Shown here in pieces: positions 8,296 to 16,691 of a DNA stretch of 64,000 nt (position 1 is its first letter; the number at the start of each line of letters is the position of its first letter). Source of the DNA: Streptomyces sp. NRRL F-5135 (GTDB taxonomy: Bacteria; Actinomycetota; Actinomycetes; Streptomycetales; Streptomycetaceae); the NCBI RefSeq assembly GCF_000719775.1, contig NZ_JOHR01000021.1, positions 40,805 to 104,804 on the forward strand, read 5' to 3'. The position numbers and the translations under genes are program-made. A model generated the notes under the pieces. The model did not search any database. It had not been told where the DNA came from and saw only the letters and a list, made by a program, of their open reading frames with translations.

Positions 8296-9789
8296 GTGGG
8301 ACGACACAGCCGTAAGAGCTCCGCACCCGAGGGCGCGGCCGGCCCCCCGGCCGACGGACGCCCGCCCGATCCGGCGGCGCCCGGCAGCGGACGGCGCCGG
8401 CGCTTCAGAGGCGGGCCGGCGGCGGCGCCACGGGCAGCGGGGCCGGGTGACACCGCCGTACGCGACATCCCGGCCGGTGGCCCGCCCGTACGCGACACCC
8501 CCGCTCACGGCACTCCCGCCCACGGCGTCCCGCAGGTGCGCGGGGGCCACCCCGAGCAGCGGGAGCGGGGCGGCGGCTGGGGCTCCGCGCAGACCCGGGA
8601 GCAGCCCGGGGAGCCCCGGATCCGGGAGCAGGCCCGGGAGCGCCACGACGGCCCGCAGGGGGCCGCCCGGCGTCCGTCCGGTCCCGGCGGCACGGCCGCA
8701 CCGGCCCGTGAAACGCGTCCCCCCGGACCGCGTCCTGCCGGACCGGGGCCCTCGGAAGCCTCTCCCTCCGACACCGGCGCCCCCCTGATACCGGGGCCGC
8801 GCCGGGAGTTCGTCGACGCGTTCGACTCCGACGCCTTCGGCGCACCGTCCCCGCGCGCCCTCTCCCGGGAGACCGCTCCTGCGGACTTCTCCCCGCCCGG
8901 CGGCGCCGCGGGCCGGGAGAACGCCGAACAGGACGACGACGCCACGAGCGGCAAGGGCGGCAAGGGCGGCAAGGGCCTCACGTACACAGGGGTGGTGGCC
9001 GCCGCCGTCACCACCGTCCTCGCGGTGGTCGTGGCCGGACAGGTCGCGGACGGCGGCGGGGACCCGCGCGGTGCGCGGGCGGCCGGGGACGCCGGCCGCG
9101 GCGGTGCGGGCGAGGACGCTTCCCGCTCGGACGGCCGTGGCGCGCCCGACGGGCAGACCGGCCGGCGGACCGCCGTACAGGCCCCGCCCGGCTACGCCGA
9201 GTTGATGGCGCGCCAGTTCCCGGCGGCGGCCGTGGCGAACGGCACCGGGGAGTTCGCCGCCGTACCCGGGTTCGCCGAGGCCCCCGGCAAGGGGCGGAAG
9301 GTCCGCTACCGCGTGGACGTCGAGAAGGGGCTCGACCTGGACGCCGAGCTGTTCGCGGACGCCGTGCAGAAGACGCTGAACGACGACCGGAGCTGGGCGC
9401 ACAACGGCGCCATGACCTTCGAACGGATCTCCAGCGGTGAGCCCGACTTCGTGATCACGCTCGCCGGCCCGAAGACGACGGGCGTCTGGTGCGCCAAGTC
9501 CGGCCTGGACACGACCGTCGACAACGTCTCCTGCGACTCCGCCGCCACCGAACGCGTGATGATCAACGCCTTCCGCTGGGCACGGGGCGCGGAGACCTTC
9601 GGCGCCAAGGCGATGTTCCCCTACCGGCAGATGCTCATCAACCACGAGGTGGGCCACCGGCTCGGGCACAACCATGTGAACTGCCGCACGCCCGGTGAAC
9701 TCGCCCCGGTGATGCAGCAGCAGACCAAGTCGCTGGACATCGACGGGATCGAGTGCAAGCCCAATCCATGGGTCTATCCCGAGGGGTGA
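8296..9789 (+). CDS. membrane-anchored DUF3152 protein, metzincin-like
   Basis: This 497-residue protein has a long Pro/Gly/Arg-rich, probably disordered cytoplasmic N-terminus (about 1-220), one membrane span (about 228-248), and a C-terminal extracellular DUF3152 domain. Residues 450-460 read HEVGHRLGHNH, which fits the zinc-binding pattern HExxHxxGxxH of metzincin peptidases, and a Cys follows shortly after. DUF3152 has no established activity; secreted or surface proteolysis is an inference from this motif. GTG 8296 is taken as the start because AGGAG lies upstream (overlapping the end of the hydrolase) and the segment GRHSRKSSAPEG begins there. Confidence 0.82.
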   Translation: MGRHSRKSSAPEGAAGPPADGRPPDPAAPGSGRRRRFRGGPAAAPRAAGPGDTAVRDIPAGGPPVRDTPAHGTPAHGVPQVRGGHPEQRERGGGWGSAQTREQPGEPRIREQARERHDGPQGAARRPSGPGGTAAPARETRPPGPRPAGPGPSEASPSDTGAPLIPGPRREFVDAFDSDAFGAPSPRALSRETAPADFSPPGGAAGRENAEQDDDATSGKGGKGGKGLTYTGVVAAAVTTVLAVVVAGQVADGGGDPRGARAAGDAGRGGAGEDASRSDGRGAPDGQTGRRTAVQAPPGYAELMARQFPAAAVANGTGEFAAVPGFAEAPGKGRKVRYRVDVEKGLDLDAELFADAVQKTLNDDRSWAHNGAMTFERISSGEPDFVITLAGPKTTGVWCAKSGLDTTVDNVSCDSAATERVMINAFRWARGAETFGAKAMFPYRQMLINHEVGHRLGHNHVNCRTPGELAPVMQQQTKSLDIDGIECKPNPWVYPEG

Positions 9790-9809
9790 GACGTGCGTCT
9801 CACGATGCG

Positions 9810-9838
9810 TTGACATCGGCGACCCGGTCGTCCATATT
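9810..9838 (+). promoter_or_regulatory. promoter of the leader ORF / ABC importer operon
   Basis: A perfect -35 TTGACA (9810-9815) is followed by a 17-bp spacer and CATATT (9833-9838). The predicted start of transcription falls at or next to the ATG at 9846, giving a leaderless message. This is the best consensus HrdB-type promoter I could find in the window. Confidence 0.7.
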
Positions 9839-9845
9839 TCTCGTC

Positions 9846-9947
9846 ATGTCCACGCGCCGCGCCGTACTTCCCGGCCACACCTTCCTGATCGAGCTGACGC
9901 TCATCGGTGTGACCGCGCTGTGCGTGGCCGATATTCACTGTCGCTGA
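9846..9947 (+). CDS. leaderless short leader peptide ending Cys-Arg
   Basis: This 33-codon ORF begins at the predicted transcription start, with no ribosome-binding site, and ends LCVADIHCR followed by TGA. Short actinobacterial leader peptides with Cys near the C-terminus precede sulfur-metabolism and transporter operons, and poly-Cys leaderless versions are known cysteine attenuators in mycobacteria. This one has only two Cys codons, so the cysteine link is an inference. The importer gene follows after 379 bp of leader. Confidence 0.5.
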   Translation: MSTRRAVLPGHTFLIELTLIGVTALCVADIHCR

Positions 9948-10326
9948 TCCCGCCGCCGGCCTCGCGTCCGGCAACCGGCCCCCGTCCCTGTTCCGGGGCG
10001 TGACGGCCTCCCCCTCCCGTGATGTCACCGGCCTGTCGGCCCCGGGTGCCCGAGTGCCGGGCGCTCCGGTATGCCGCGACGCGGCCGGTGCGCTCGGGGC
10101 GCGGTGACCGTACGCGCGGTTGACGGCACGTGTGACCGGCCGAACGCGGGGCGACCACAGTGGCGGTCGTAGGCGTGGCAGGCGTACGTACGCGCCGCAC
10201 CCCTCCGCGCGGCTGTCGCCGTCATCGCGGTCTTCCCACGCTCCACCGGAACCCGTAAGCCTTGTCCCGCGTTTTCCGGCGTTTCCCTGAATCCAGCTCC
10301 CCCAGCCATCGAGAGGCCACCTTCCC
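9948..10326 (+). other. long 5' leader between leader ORF and importer
   Basis: This 379-bp stretch has no supportable gene. It contains G/C-rich complementary segments, for example GGCCGGT near 10080 and ACCGGCC near 10135, that could form alternative folds, but I could not identify a clear terminator with a T-run. GAGAGG lies about 10 nt before ATG 10327. Confidence 0.4.
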
Positions 10327-12051
10327 ATGCGTCAATCGTCCCGTACCTCCCGCCGCCTGGCCGCGGCAGCCGTCAGCCTGGTCGTGGCAGCGGGCGCCGC
10401 CGCCTGCGCGGGCCCCCAGGACAACGATGCCAAGGACGGCGGCGCCGACCAGGGCAAGCCGAAAAAGGGCGGCACGCTCTCGGTGCTGAACACCGAACCG
10501 CAGAGCGACTTCGACCCGGCCCGCCTCTACACCTCGGGCGGCGGCAACGTCCCCTCGCTCGTCTTCCGCACGCTGACCACCCGCAACCGGGCCGACGGCG
10601 CGGCCGGCACCAAGGTCGTCCCCGACCTCGCCACCGACACCGGGCGCCCCAACGCGGACGCCACGGAGTGGACGTACACCCTCAAGAAGGGGCTGAAGTT
10701 CGAGGACGGCACCCCCATCACCAGCGCCGACATCAAGTACGGCATCGAGCGCTCCTTCGCCGCCGAACTCTCCGGCGGCGCGCCCTACCTGCGCGACTGG
10801 CTGATCGGCGGGGCCGACTACGAAGGGCCGTACAAGGACCCCAAGGGCCTCGACTCGATCGTCACGCCCGACGAGAGAACGATCGTCTTCAAGCTGAACA
10901 AGCCCGAGGGCGACTTCCCCTTCGTGGCCACGCAGACCCAGTTCGCGCCCGTGCCGAAGAAGAAGGACACGGGCGCCAAGTACGAGGAGCACCCCGTCTC
11001 CTCCGGCCCGTACCGCGTGGTGAAGAACGAGGGTGACGGCGTCCACCTGACCCTGGAGCGCAACCCGCACTGGTCCGAGGAGACCGACGACCAGCGCCAC
11101 GCCTATCCCGACCGCATCGACGTCAAGGCAGGGCTGGACGCGGCCGTCATCAACCAGCGGCTGTCCACCAGCTCCGGTGCCGACGCCGCCGCCATCACCA
11201 CCGACACCAACCTCGGGCCCGCCGAACTCGCCCAGATCGGCGGCGACAAGGAACTCGCCGCGCGCGTGGGAACCGGTCACTTCGGCTACACCAACTACCT
11301 CGCCTTCAACCCGAAGGTGAAGCCGTTCGACAACGCGAAGGTGCGCCAGGCGATCGCGTACGCCATCAACCGCACCAGCGTCATCAACGCGGCCGGCGGC
11401 TCCGCCCTGGCCGAGCCCGCGACCACGTTCCTGCCCGAACAGGAGGCGTTCGGCCACACGCCGTACGACCACTTCCCGGCCGGGAAGACCGGCAACCCGG
11501 CCAAGGCCAGGGAACTGCTGAAGGAGGCGGGCTTCGACAAGGGCCTGACCATCTCGCTGACCCACTCCACGGTCCAGAACCGGGAGACCAGCCCCGAGGT
11601 GGCCACGGCCGTCCAGGAGGCGCTGAAGAAGGCCGGCATCACGGTCAAGCTGGTGGGCCTCGAGCAGAACGCGTTCAACGAGGCGCGCTGGAGCGGCAAG
11701 GACTCGCCCGGCTTCTACCTCTCCCGGTGGGGCGCGGACTGGCCGTCCGGCGGTCCGTTCCTGGCGCCGATCTTCGACGGCCGGCAGATCGTCGAGGACG
11801 GCTCCAACTTCAACCACGCGCTGCTGGACGACCCGGAGGTCAACAAGGAGATCGACGAGATCAACAAGCTGACCGACCTGGACGCGGCGGCGAAGCGCTG
11901 GGGCGCGCTCGACGCGAAGATCGGTGAGAAGGCCCTGGACGTGCCGCTGTTCCACCCGGTCTACAAGCGGCTGTACGGCAAGGACGTCAAGAACGTCGTG
12001 ATCAGCGACTGGACCGGCGTCCTCGACATCTCGCAGGTCGCGGTCAAGTGA
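10327..12051 (+). CDS. ABC importer substrate-binding lipoprotein (SBP family 5)
   Basis: This 574-residue protein has a lipoprotein signal: a twin-Arg/basic start, a hydrophobic stretch, and a lipobox ending at Cys27 (AGAAAC). The mature part matches the family-5 solute-binding proteins for peptides, nickel or glutathione: LNTEPQSDFDPARLYTSG near the start, FEDGTPITSADIKYGIERSF, and the late NKEIDEINKLTD region. It should be tethered outside the membrane and deliver substrate to the two permeases. The ligand cannot be read from the sequence. The next gene overlaps its stop by 4 nt. Confidence 0.93.
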   Translation: MRQSSRTSRRLAAAAVSLVVAAGAAACAGPQDNDAKDGGADQGKPKKGGTLSVLNTEPQSDFDPARLYTSGGGNVPSLVFRTLTTRNRADGAAGTKVVPDLATDTGRPNADATEWTYTLKKGLKFEDGTPITSADIKYGIERSFAAELSGGAPYLRDWLIGGADYEGPYKDPKGLDSIVTPDERTIVFKLNKPEGDFPFVATQTQFAPVPKKKDTGAKYEEHPVSSGPYRVVKNEGDGVHLTLERNPHWSEETDDQRHAYPDRIDVKAGLDAAVINQRLSTSSGADAAAITTDTNLGPAELAQIGGDKELAARVGTGHFGYTNYLAFNPKVKPFDNAKVRQAIAYAINRTSVINAAGGSALAEPATTFLPEQEAFGHTPYDHFPAGKTGNPAKARELLKEAGFDKGLTISLTHSTVQNRETSPEVATAVQEALKKAGITVKLVGLEQNAFNEARWSGKDSPGFYLSRWGADWPSGGPFLAPIFDGRQIVEDGSNFNHALLDDPEVNKEIDEINKLTDLDAAAKRWGALDAKIGEKALDVPLFHPVYKRLYGKDVKNVVISDWTGVLDISQVAVK

Positions 12052-13250
12052 CGACGACTCCTGAACCACGGCTCGCCGCCGCGTCCCCGCCGGGCTCCGT
12101 GCCCGCCGGGGACGCGGCGGCCCCGGCGGCGGCCGCCTCGGGCGCCCGTCAGGTGTGGCGGCGGCTGCGGAGCAGGCCCTCGGCGGTCTGGTCCGCGGCC
12201 GTCCTCGGGCTGCTGGTGGTACTGGCGCTGGCCGCGCCGCTGCTGGCCGCCCTCGAGGGGCAGGACCCGGACACGTACCACGACGCGCTGGTGGACTCGG
12301 CGCGCGGCGGTGTGCCCATCGGCCCGCTCGGCGGGGTGAGCGGTGACCACTGGCTGGGGGTCGAGCCGGGCACCGGCCGCGACCTGTTCGTCCGGCTGCT
12401 CTACGGGGCCCGGGTGTCGCTGCTGGTCGCGGTCGGGGCCACGGTGGTGCAGGTGGTCATCGGCGTCCTGGTCGGCCTCGCCGCCGGGCTCGGCAACCGG
12501 CTGGTGGACTCCGTCCTCAGCCGGTTCACCGATGTGATGATCGCGCTGCCGATGCTCGTCCTGGCCATCGCGCTGACGGCCGTCGTGCCCGCCGGCTTCC
12601 CGCGCCCGGTGCTGCTCGTCCTGGTCATCGGCCTGCTCAACTGGGGCGGCACGTCCCGGATCGTCCGGGCGCAGACGCTGACCCTGAAACAGCTCGACTT
12701 CGTGGCCGCGGCGCGGCTCGGCGGCTCGGGGCGGTGGCGGGTGGCGCGGCGCGAACTGCTGCCGTCGCTCGCCGCGCCCGTCATCACCTACGCGGCGATC
12801 CTGCTGCCGTCGAACATCGTGATCGAGGCGTCCCTGTCCTTCCTGGGCGTCGGGGTGAAACCGCCGACGCCGTCCTGGGGACAGATGCTGTCGACCGCGC
12901 AGGTCTGGTTCCGGGCCGACCCGATGTACGTGCTGCTGCCGGCCGGGCTGCTGTTCGTGACCGTCTTCGCCTTCACGGTGCTGGGGGACGCGGTGCGCAC
13001 GGCGCTGGATCCGCGCGCGGCCGGACGGCTGGGGGTCGGACGGCGCGGGAAGCGCGGCCCGCGCGGCCCGCGCAAGGCCGTGGCGGCGACCGGCGCGGCG
13101 CCGGAGACGACGTCCGCGACGGCTCCGGCTCCGGATTCGACGCCGGGCTCGGTCCCGGCCCCGGTCTCCGGTTCCGCCGCGCCCCCGCCCGGACCCGGGC
13201 CGGCTTCCGCTCCCCCTCACCACGACGCTCCCGAGGACCCCGCTTCATGA
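12048..13250 (+). CDS. ABC importer permease, DppC/OppC type
   Basis: This 400-residue inner-membrane permease carries the DppC-like opening WLGVEPGTGRDLFVRLLYGARVSL, shown here only by its ends (GVEPGTGRD and LLYGARVSL), several membrane spans and the EAA-type coupling loop AAARLGGSGRWRVARRELLP. After about residue 320 there is an unusual extension of about 75 residues rich in Pro, Ala and basic residues, probably cytoplasmic and disordered. GTG 12048 overlaps the upstream stop (GTGA). It partners the DppB-type permease encoded next. Confidence 0.92.
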   Translation: MTTTPEPRLAAASPPGSVPAGDAAAPAAAASGARQVWRRLRSRPSAVWSAAVLGLLVVLALAAPLLAALEGQDPDTYHDALVDSARGGVPIGPLGGVSGDHWLGVEPGTGRDLFVRLLYGARVSLLVAVGATVVQVVIGVLVGLAAGLGNRLVDSVLSRFTDVMIALPMLVLAIALTAVVPAGFPRPVLLVLVIGLLNWGGTSRIVRAQTLTLKQLDFVAAARLGGSGRWRVARRELLPSLAAPVITYAAILLPSNIVIEASLSFLGVGVKPPTPSWGQMLSTAQVWFRADPMYVLLPAGLLFVTVFAFTVLGDAVRTALDPRAAGRLGVGRRGKRGPRGPRKAVAATGAAPETTSATAPAPDSTPGSVPAPVSGSAAPPPGPGPASAPPHHDAPEDPAS

Positions 13251-14236
13251 CGCGCTACCTGCTCAAACGGCTCGGCGGCGCGGCGGGCGTCCTGCTCGTG
13301 CTCTCCGTCGCCGTCTACGCCCTCTTCTACCTGGTGCCGGGCGACCCGGCCCGCCTCGCCTGCGGCGATCGCTGCTCCACACAGCAGGTCGAGCAGGTAC
13401 GGGAGCGGCTCGGCCTGGAGGACTCGGTGGTCGCGCAGTACGGCGAGTTCCTGCGCGGCGTCGTCGCCGGGCGCGACTACTCCACCGGCACGGCCGTACT
13501 GCACTGCGACGCGCCCTGCCTCGGCTTCTCGTACAAGACCGATCAGCAGGTCACCCAGCTGATCCTGGAACGGGCCCCGGCCACGCTGTCGCTCGCGCTC
13601 GGCGCGATGGTGCTGTGGCTGGTCATCGGGGTGGGCACCGGCCTGCTGTCGGCGCTCCGGCGCGGCGGGATCACCGAGCGCGCGCTGACCGTGCTGACCC
13701 TCGCCGGCACCGGCACACCGGTGTTCATCCTCGGGCTGTTGCTGCTGATGCTGGTGTGCGCGTATCTGCGCTGGCTGCCCTTCCCGTCGTACGTACCGTT
13801 CACCGACGATCCCGAGCAGTGGGCGTGGAACCTGCTGCTGCCCTGGCTCACCCTCGGGCTCTACGAGAGCGCCAAATACGCGCGGCTGACGCGCGGTTCC
13901 ACGCTGGAGACGCTGGCCGAGGACCACATCCGCACCTTCCGGGCCTACGGGGTCGGCGAGCGGGCGGTCGTCGCCCGGCACGCGCTCAGGGGCGCCGTAC
14001 CGCCGGTCATCGCGCTCAGCGCGCTCGACTTCGGCACGATGATGGGCGGCGCGGTGCTGACCGAGTCGCTCTTCGGCATCCCCGGCGTCGGCAAGACGCT
14101 GATCGACTCGGTACGCCAGGTCGACCTGCCGGTGGTGGTCGGAGTGGTGCTGGTGGTCGGCGTGGCCGTGGTCCTGGCGAACGTGGTGGCCGACCTGCTC
14201 TACGCGGCGGCCGACCGGAGGGTGGCACTGCTGTGA
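13247..14236 (+). CDS. ABC importer permease, DppB/OppB type
   Basis: This 329-residue permease starts MTRYLLKRLGGAAGVLLVL, the DppB signature. The external loop after the first span carries two Cys pairs (CGDRC and CDAPC), probably disulfide bonded outside. The coupling loop is RAYGVGERAVVARHALRGAV. The start at ATG 13247 overlaps the previous stop (ATGA), indicating translational coupling. In most dpp/opp operons the B-type permease gene comes before the C-type; here the order is reversed. Confidence 0.92.
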   Translation: MTRYLLKRLGGAAGVLLVLSVAVYALFYLVPGDPARLACGDRCSTQQVEQVRERLGLEDSVVAQYGEFLRGVVAGRDYSTGTAVLHCDAPCLGFSYKTDQQVTQLILERAPATLSLALGAMVLWLVIGVGTGLLSALRRGGITERALTVLTLAGTGTPVFILGLLLLMLVCAYLRWLPFPSYVPFTDDPEQWAWNLLLPWLTLGLYESAKYARLTRGSTLETLAEDHIRTFRAYGVGERAVVARHALRGAVPPVIALSALDFGTMMGGAVLTESLFGIPGVGKTLIDSVRQVDLPVVVGVVLVVGVAVVLANVVADLLYAAADRRVALL

Positions 14237-15990
14237 CGGAGCTCAACGACGCGCCGGAGCCGAACGATCCGACGGAGCCGGGCGGACCGACGCGGCCGCC
14301 CACGAACCCCGGTACGGCGGCGGAGCCCCTGGTGCGGGTGACGGACCTGACGGTCGAGTTCACCACCGACGAGGGCACGGCGCCGGTACGGGCCGTCGAC
14401 CGGCTGTCCTTCACGCTGGCCGCCGGCCGGGCGCTCGCCCTGGTCGGGGAGTCCGGCAGCGGCAAGAGCACGGTCGCGAGCGCGCTGCTCGGGCTGCACC
14501 GGGGGACCGGCGCGCGCGTCGGCGGGACGGTGCGCGTGGGCGGCACGGACGTGGGCGCCGCCACCGACCGCGAACTGCGCGCCCTGCGGGGCGCGGTGGC
14601 CGCGATGGTCTTCCAGGACCCGCTGTCGTCCCTGGACCCGTACTACGCGGTCGGGGACCAGATCGCCGAGGTGTACCGGGTGCACACGGCCGCCACCCGG
14701 CGCGCGGCCCGCGCGCGGGCGGTCGAGGTGCTGGACCGGGTGGGCATCCCGGACGCCGCGCGCCGGGCGCACGCCCGGCCGCACGAGTTCAGCGGCGGCA
14801 TGCGCCAGCGCGCGCTGATCGCGATGGCCCTGGCCTGCGGACCCCGCCTGCTGATCGCCGACGAACCGACCACCGCCCTGGACGTCACGGTCCAGGCCCA
14901 GATCCTCGACCTGCTCCACGAACTGCGCCAGGAGACGGGCATGGGGCTGCTGCTGGTGACCCATGACGTCGGGGTCGCGGCGGAGAGCGTGGACGACGTT
15001 CTGGTGATGCGGGAGGGACGGGAGGTGGAGCGCGGCCCGGTGGCGGACCTGCTGGGCGCGCCGCGCGAGACGTACACGCGGACGCTGCTGGCGGCGGTGC
15101 CCCGGGTGGACGCGCCGCTCACGCGCGGCCCGGAGCCGGCACCGGAGCCGGAGTCGGCGGGCGAGGTGCTGCTCGAAGCCGTCGACCTGCGGCGGGAGTT
15201 CCGGCGCGGCCGGCGCACCGTCACCGCCGTGGACGGCGTGTCGCTGACCGTACGGCCGGGGGAGACCCTCGGCGTCGTCGGCGAGAGCGGCAGCGGCAAG
15301 ACCACCCTGGGGCGCATGCTCGTACGGCTGCTGGACCCGACCTCCGGTCGCCTGCGCTACCGGGGTACGGAGATCGGGGCGGCCTCGGAGAAGGAACTGC
15401 GCCCCTTCCGGCGTGAGTTGCAGATGGTCTTCCAGGACCCCGCCTCCTCGCTCAACCCGAGGCGCTCCGTCGGCGAGTCCGTCGCCGACCCGCTGCGGGC
15501 CGCCGGGGCGCTGGACGAGACGCGGATCGTCCGGCGCGTACGGGAGTTGCTGGAACGGGTCGGTCTCGACCCCGACCGGTACGACCGGTATCCGCACGAG
15601 TTCAGCGGTGGCCAGCGGCAGCGGATCGGGATCGCGCGGGCGCTCGCGGCCGAGCCCCGGCTGATCGTCTGCGACGAGCCCGTGTCCGCGCTGGACGTGA
15701 CGACACAGGCCCAGGTCACCGCCCTCCTGGCGGAGCTCCAGCGGGAACTGGGGCTCGCCCTCGTCTTCATCGCCCACGACCTCGCCGTCGTACGGCAGGT
15801 CAGCGACCGGGTCGCGGTGATGCGGGGCGGACGGATCGTGGAGCAGGGGACGGTGGCGCAGGTGTACGGGGCGCCCGCCGACCCGTACACGCGCCGGCTG
15901 CTCGCGGCGGTGCCGGTGCTCGATCCGGCGCACGCGGCGGCGCGGCGCTCGGCCCGCGGCGAACTGCCCCGGGAGATGGCCGCGGTCTGA
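14233..15990 (+). CDS. ABC importer ATPase, two fused nucleotide-binding domains
   Basis: This 585-residue protein is a DppD-DppF fusion. Domain 1 has Walker A GESGSGKS, signature FSGGMRQR and Walker B LLIADEP; domain 2 has Walker A GESGSGKT, signature FSGGQRQR and Walker B LIVCDEP. Each half ends with the oligopeptide-transporter C-terminal segment. It would energise import through the two permeases. GTG 14233 overlaps the previous stop (GTGA), completing a four-gene operon without gaps. The complete set makes a full importer. Confidence 0.94.
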   Translation: MTELNDAPEPNDPTEPGGPTRPPTNPGTAAEPLVRVTDLTVEFTTDEGTAPVRAVDRLSFTLAAGRALALVGESGSGKSTVASALLGLHRGTGARVGGTVRVGGTDVGAATDRELRALRGAVAAMVFQDPLSSLDPYYAVGDQIAEVYRVHTAATRRAARARAVEVLDRVGIPDAARRAHARPHEFSGGMRQRALIAMALACGPRLLIADEPTTALDVTVQAQILDLLHELRQETGMGLLLVTHDVGVAAESVDDVLVMREGREVERGPVADLLGAPRETYTRTLLAAVPRVDAPLTRGPEPAPEPESAGEVLLEAVDLRREFRRGRRTVTAVDGVSLTVRPGETLGVVGESGSGKTTLGRMLVRLLDPTSGRLRYRGTEIGAASEKELRPFRRELQMVFQDPASSLNPRRSVGESVADPLRAAGALDETRIVRRVRELLERVGLDPDRYDRYPHEFSGGQRQRIGIARALAAEPRLIVCDEPVSALDVTTQAQVTALLAELQRELGLALVFIAHDLAVVRQVSDRVAVMRGGRIVEQGTVAQVYGAPADPYTRRLLAAVPVLDPAHAAARRSARGELPREMAAV

Positions 15991-16065
15991 CGCCTGATGA
16001 CCTGACCGTTCCGTAGCGCGACAAACGCGCCCGGTCCGGGAAAGTTACGTGCTTTCACCCCTTCC

Positions 16066-16099
16066 GGTGGCGCGACGGACAACCGTCCGTCGCGCCACC
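16066..16099 (+). terminator. perfect 15-bp hairpin after the importer operon
   Basis: GGTGGCGCGACGGAC (16066-16080), loop AACC, then the exact reverse complement (16085-16099). It lies 75 bp after the ATPase stop. Confidence 0.75.
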
Positions 16100-16411
16100 G
16101 CTGTATCCGCATACGGTCGTCCCGCTGTTGGTCGTCGGACCAACGACGGCCGTTCACAGGGGAGATCGGGGGTGCGCGCGTGCGGACCGGACTGCTCACG
16201 GACAGTGGGTGTTCATTCTCGAAGGGTGATTCCGGGCTCCGGTGTCACCGGCTCGTGCGCGGGCTCGCGCCCGCGGGCGCTTCCCGCGGAGGCGGTGCCG
16301 CGGTGCCGCCCCCCGTGTCCGGTGGCGGTGGCGGTGGCACGGCACCGCCCGGCCCGCCGACCACCACACTTCCGCGCGGCGCCCCGGGGCCAAACGCTTC
16401 TGCGCGGTGCC

Positions 16412-16465
16412 CGGGAGAGCGGGGCGCCCCGGGTGGCGGGGCTGCCCGGGGCGCCCGCTCTCCCG
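16412..16465 (+). repeat. about 21-bp inverted repeat, possible attenuator
   Basis: Arms 16412-16433 and 16445-16465 are complementary except for one bulged G, around an 11-nt loop. It lies 143 bp upstream of a short ORF that is coupled to the epimerase gene, so it could fold in that mRNA's leader. It is far from the importer stop, which already has its own hairpin. Confidence 0.55.
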
Positions 16466-16607
16466 AACGGACCACCGCGTCCGGGTCCGCCGCACCCGGG
16501 CCGCCGCGTCCGGACCCCTCGGCGTCCCCGCCGTCACCTCCGGCACCGTTCCCAGGACCCTGCGCACGCCTGAACACACCCGAAACCTGACAAGGAGAAC
16601 GACACAG

Positions 16608-16691
16608 ATGAACCCGCCCACCCCGGCACCGGCCTCCCGGCCGGCCCGCCGGCGGCTCCACGCCCGTCCGCACGGAAGGGCCGCACGATGA
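16608..16691 (+). CDS. short basic ORF coupled to the epimerase gene
   Basis: This 27-residue ORF (rich in Pro, Arg and Ala) begins at ATG 16608 behind a textbook AAGGAG site 10 nt upstream, and its TGA overlaps the ATG of the epimerase gene (ATGA at 16688-16691). The epimerase itself has no other good site, so ribosomes could enter here and be passed on. Its product may matter less than its translation. Not recognised as any family. Confidence 0.4.
   Translation: MNPPTPAPASRPARRRLHARPHGRAAR

Larger units (their letters stand above)
15991..16607. other. intergenic region with two strong hairpins
   Basis: This 617-bp stretch holds the importer terminator (16066-16099) and a very stable G/C-rich hairpin (16412-16465). 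Open frames here have weak codon bias and no ribosome-binding sites, so I annotate no gene in it. The promoter of the epimerase gene should lie here but was not pinned down. Confidence 0.5.

Noticed and set aside
16180..16590. 136-codon frame upstream of the epimerase
   Set aside because: No ribosome site and a Gly/Ala/Pro-rich translation; it runs through the stable hairpin at 16412-16465.
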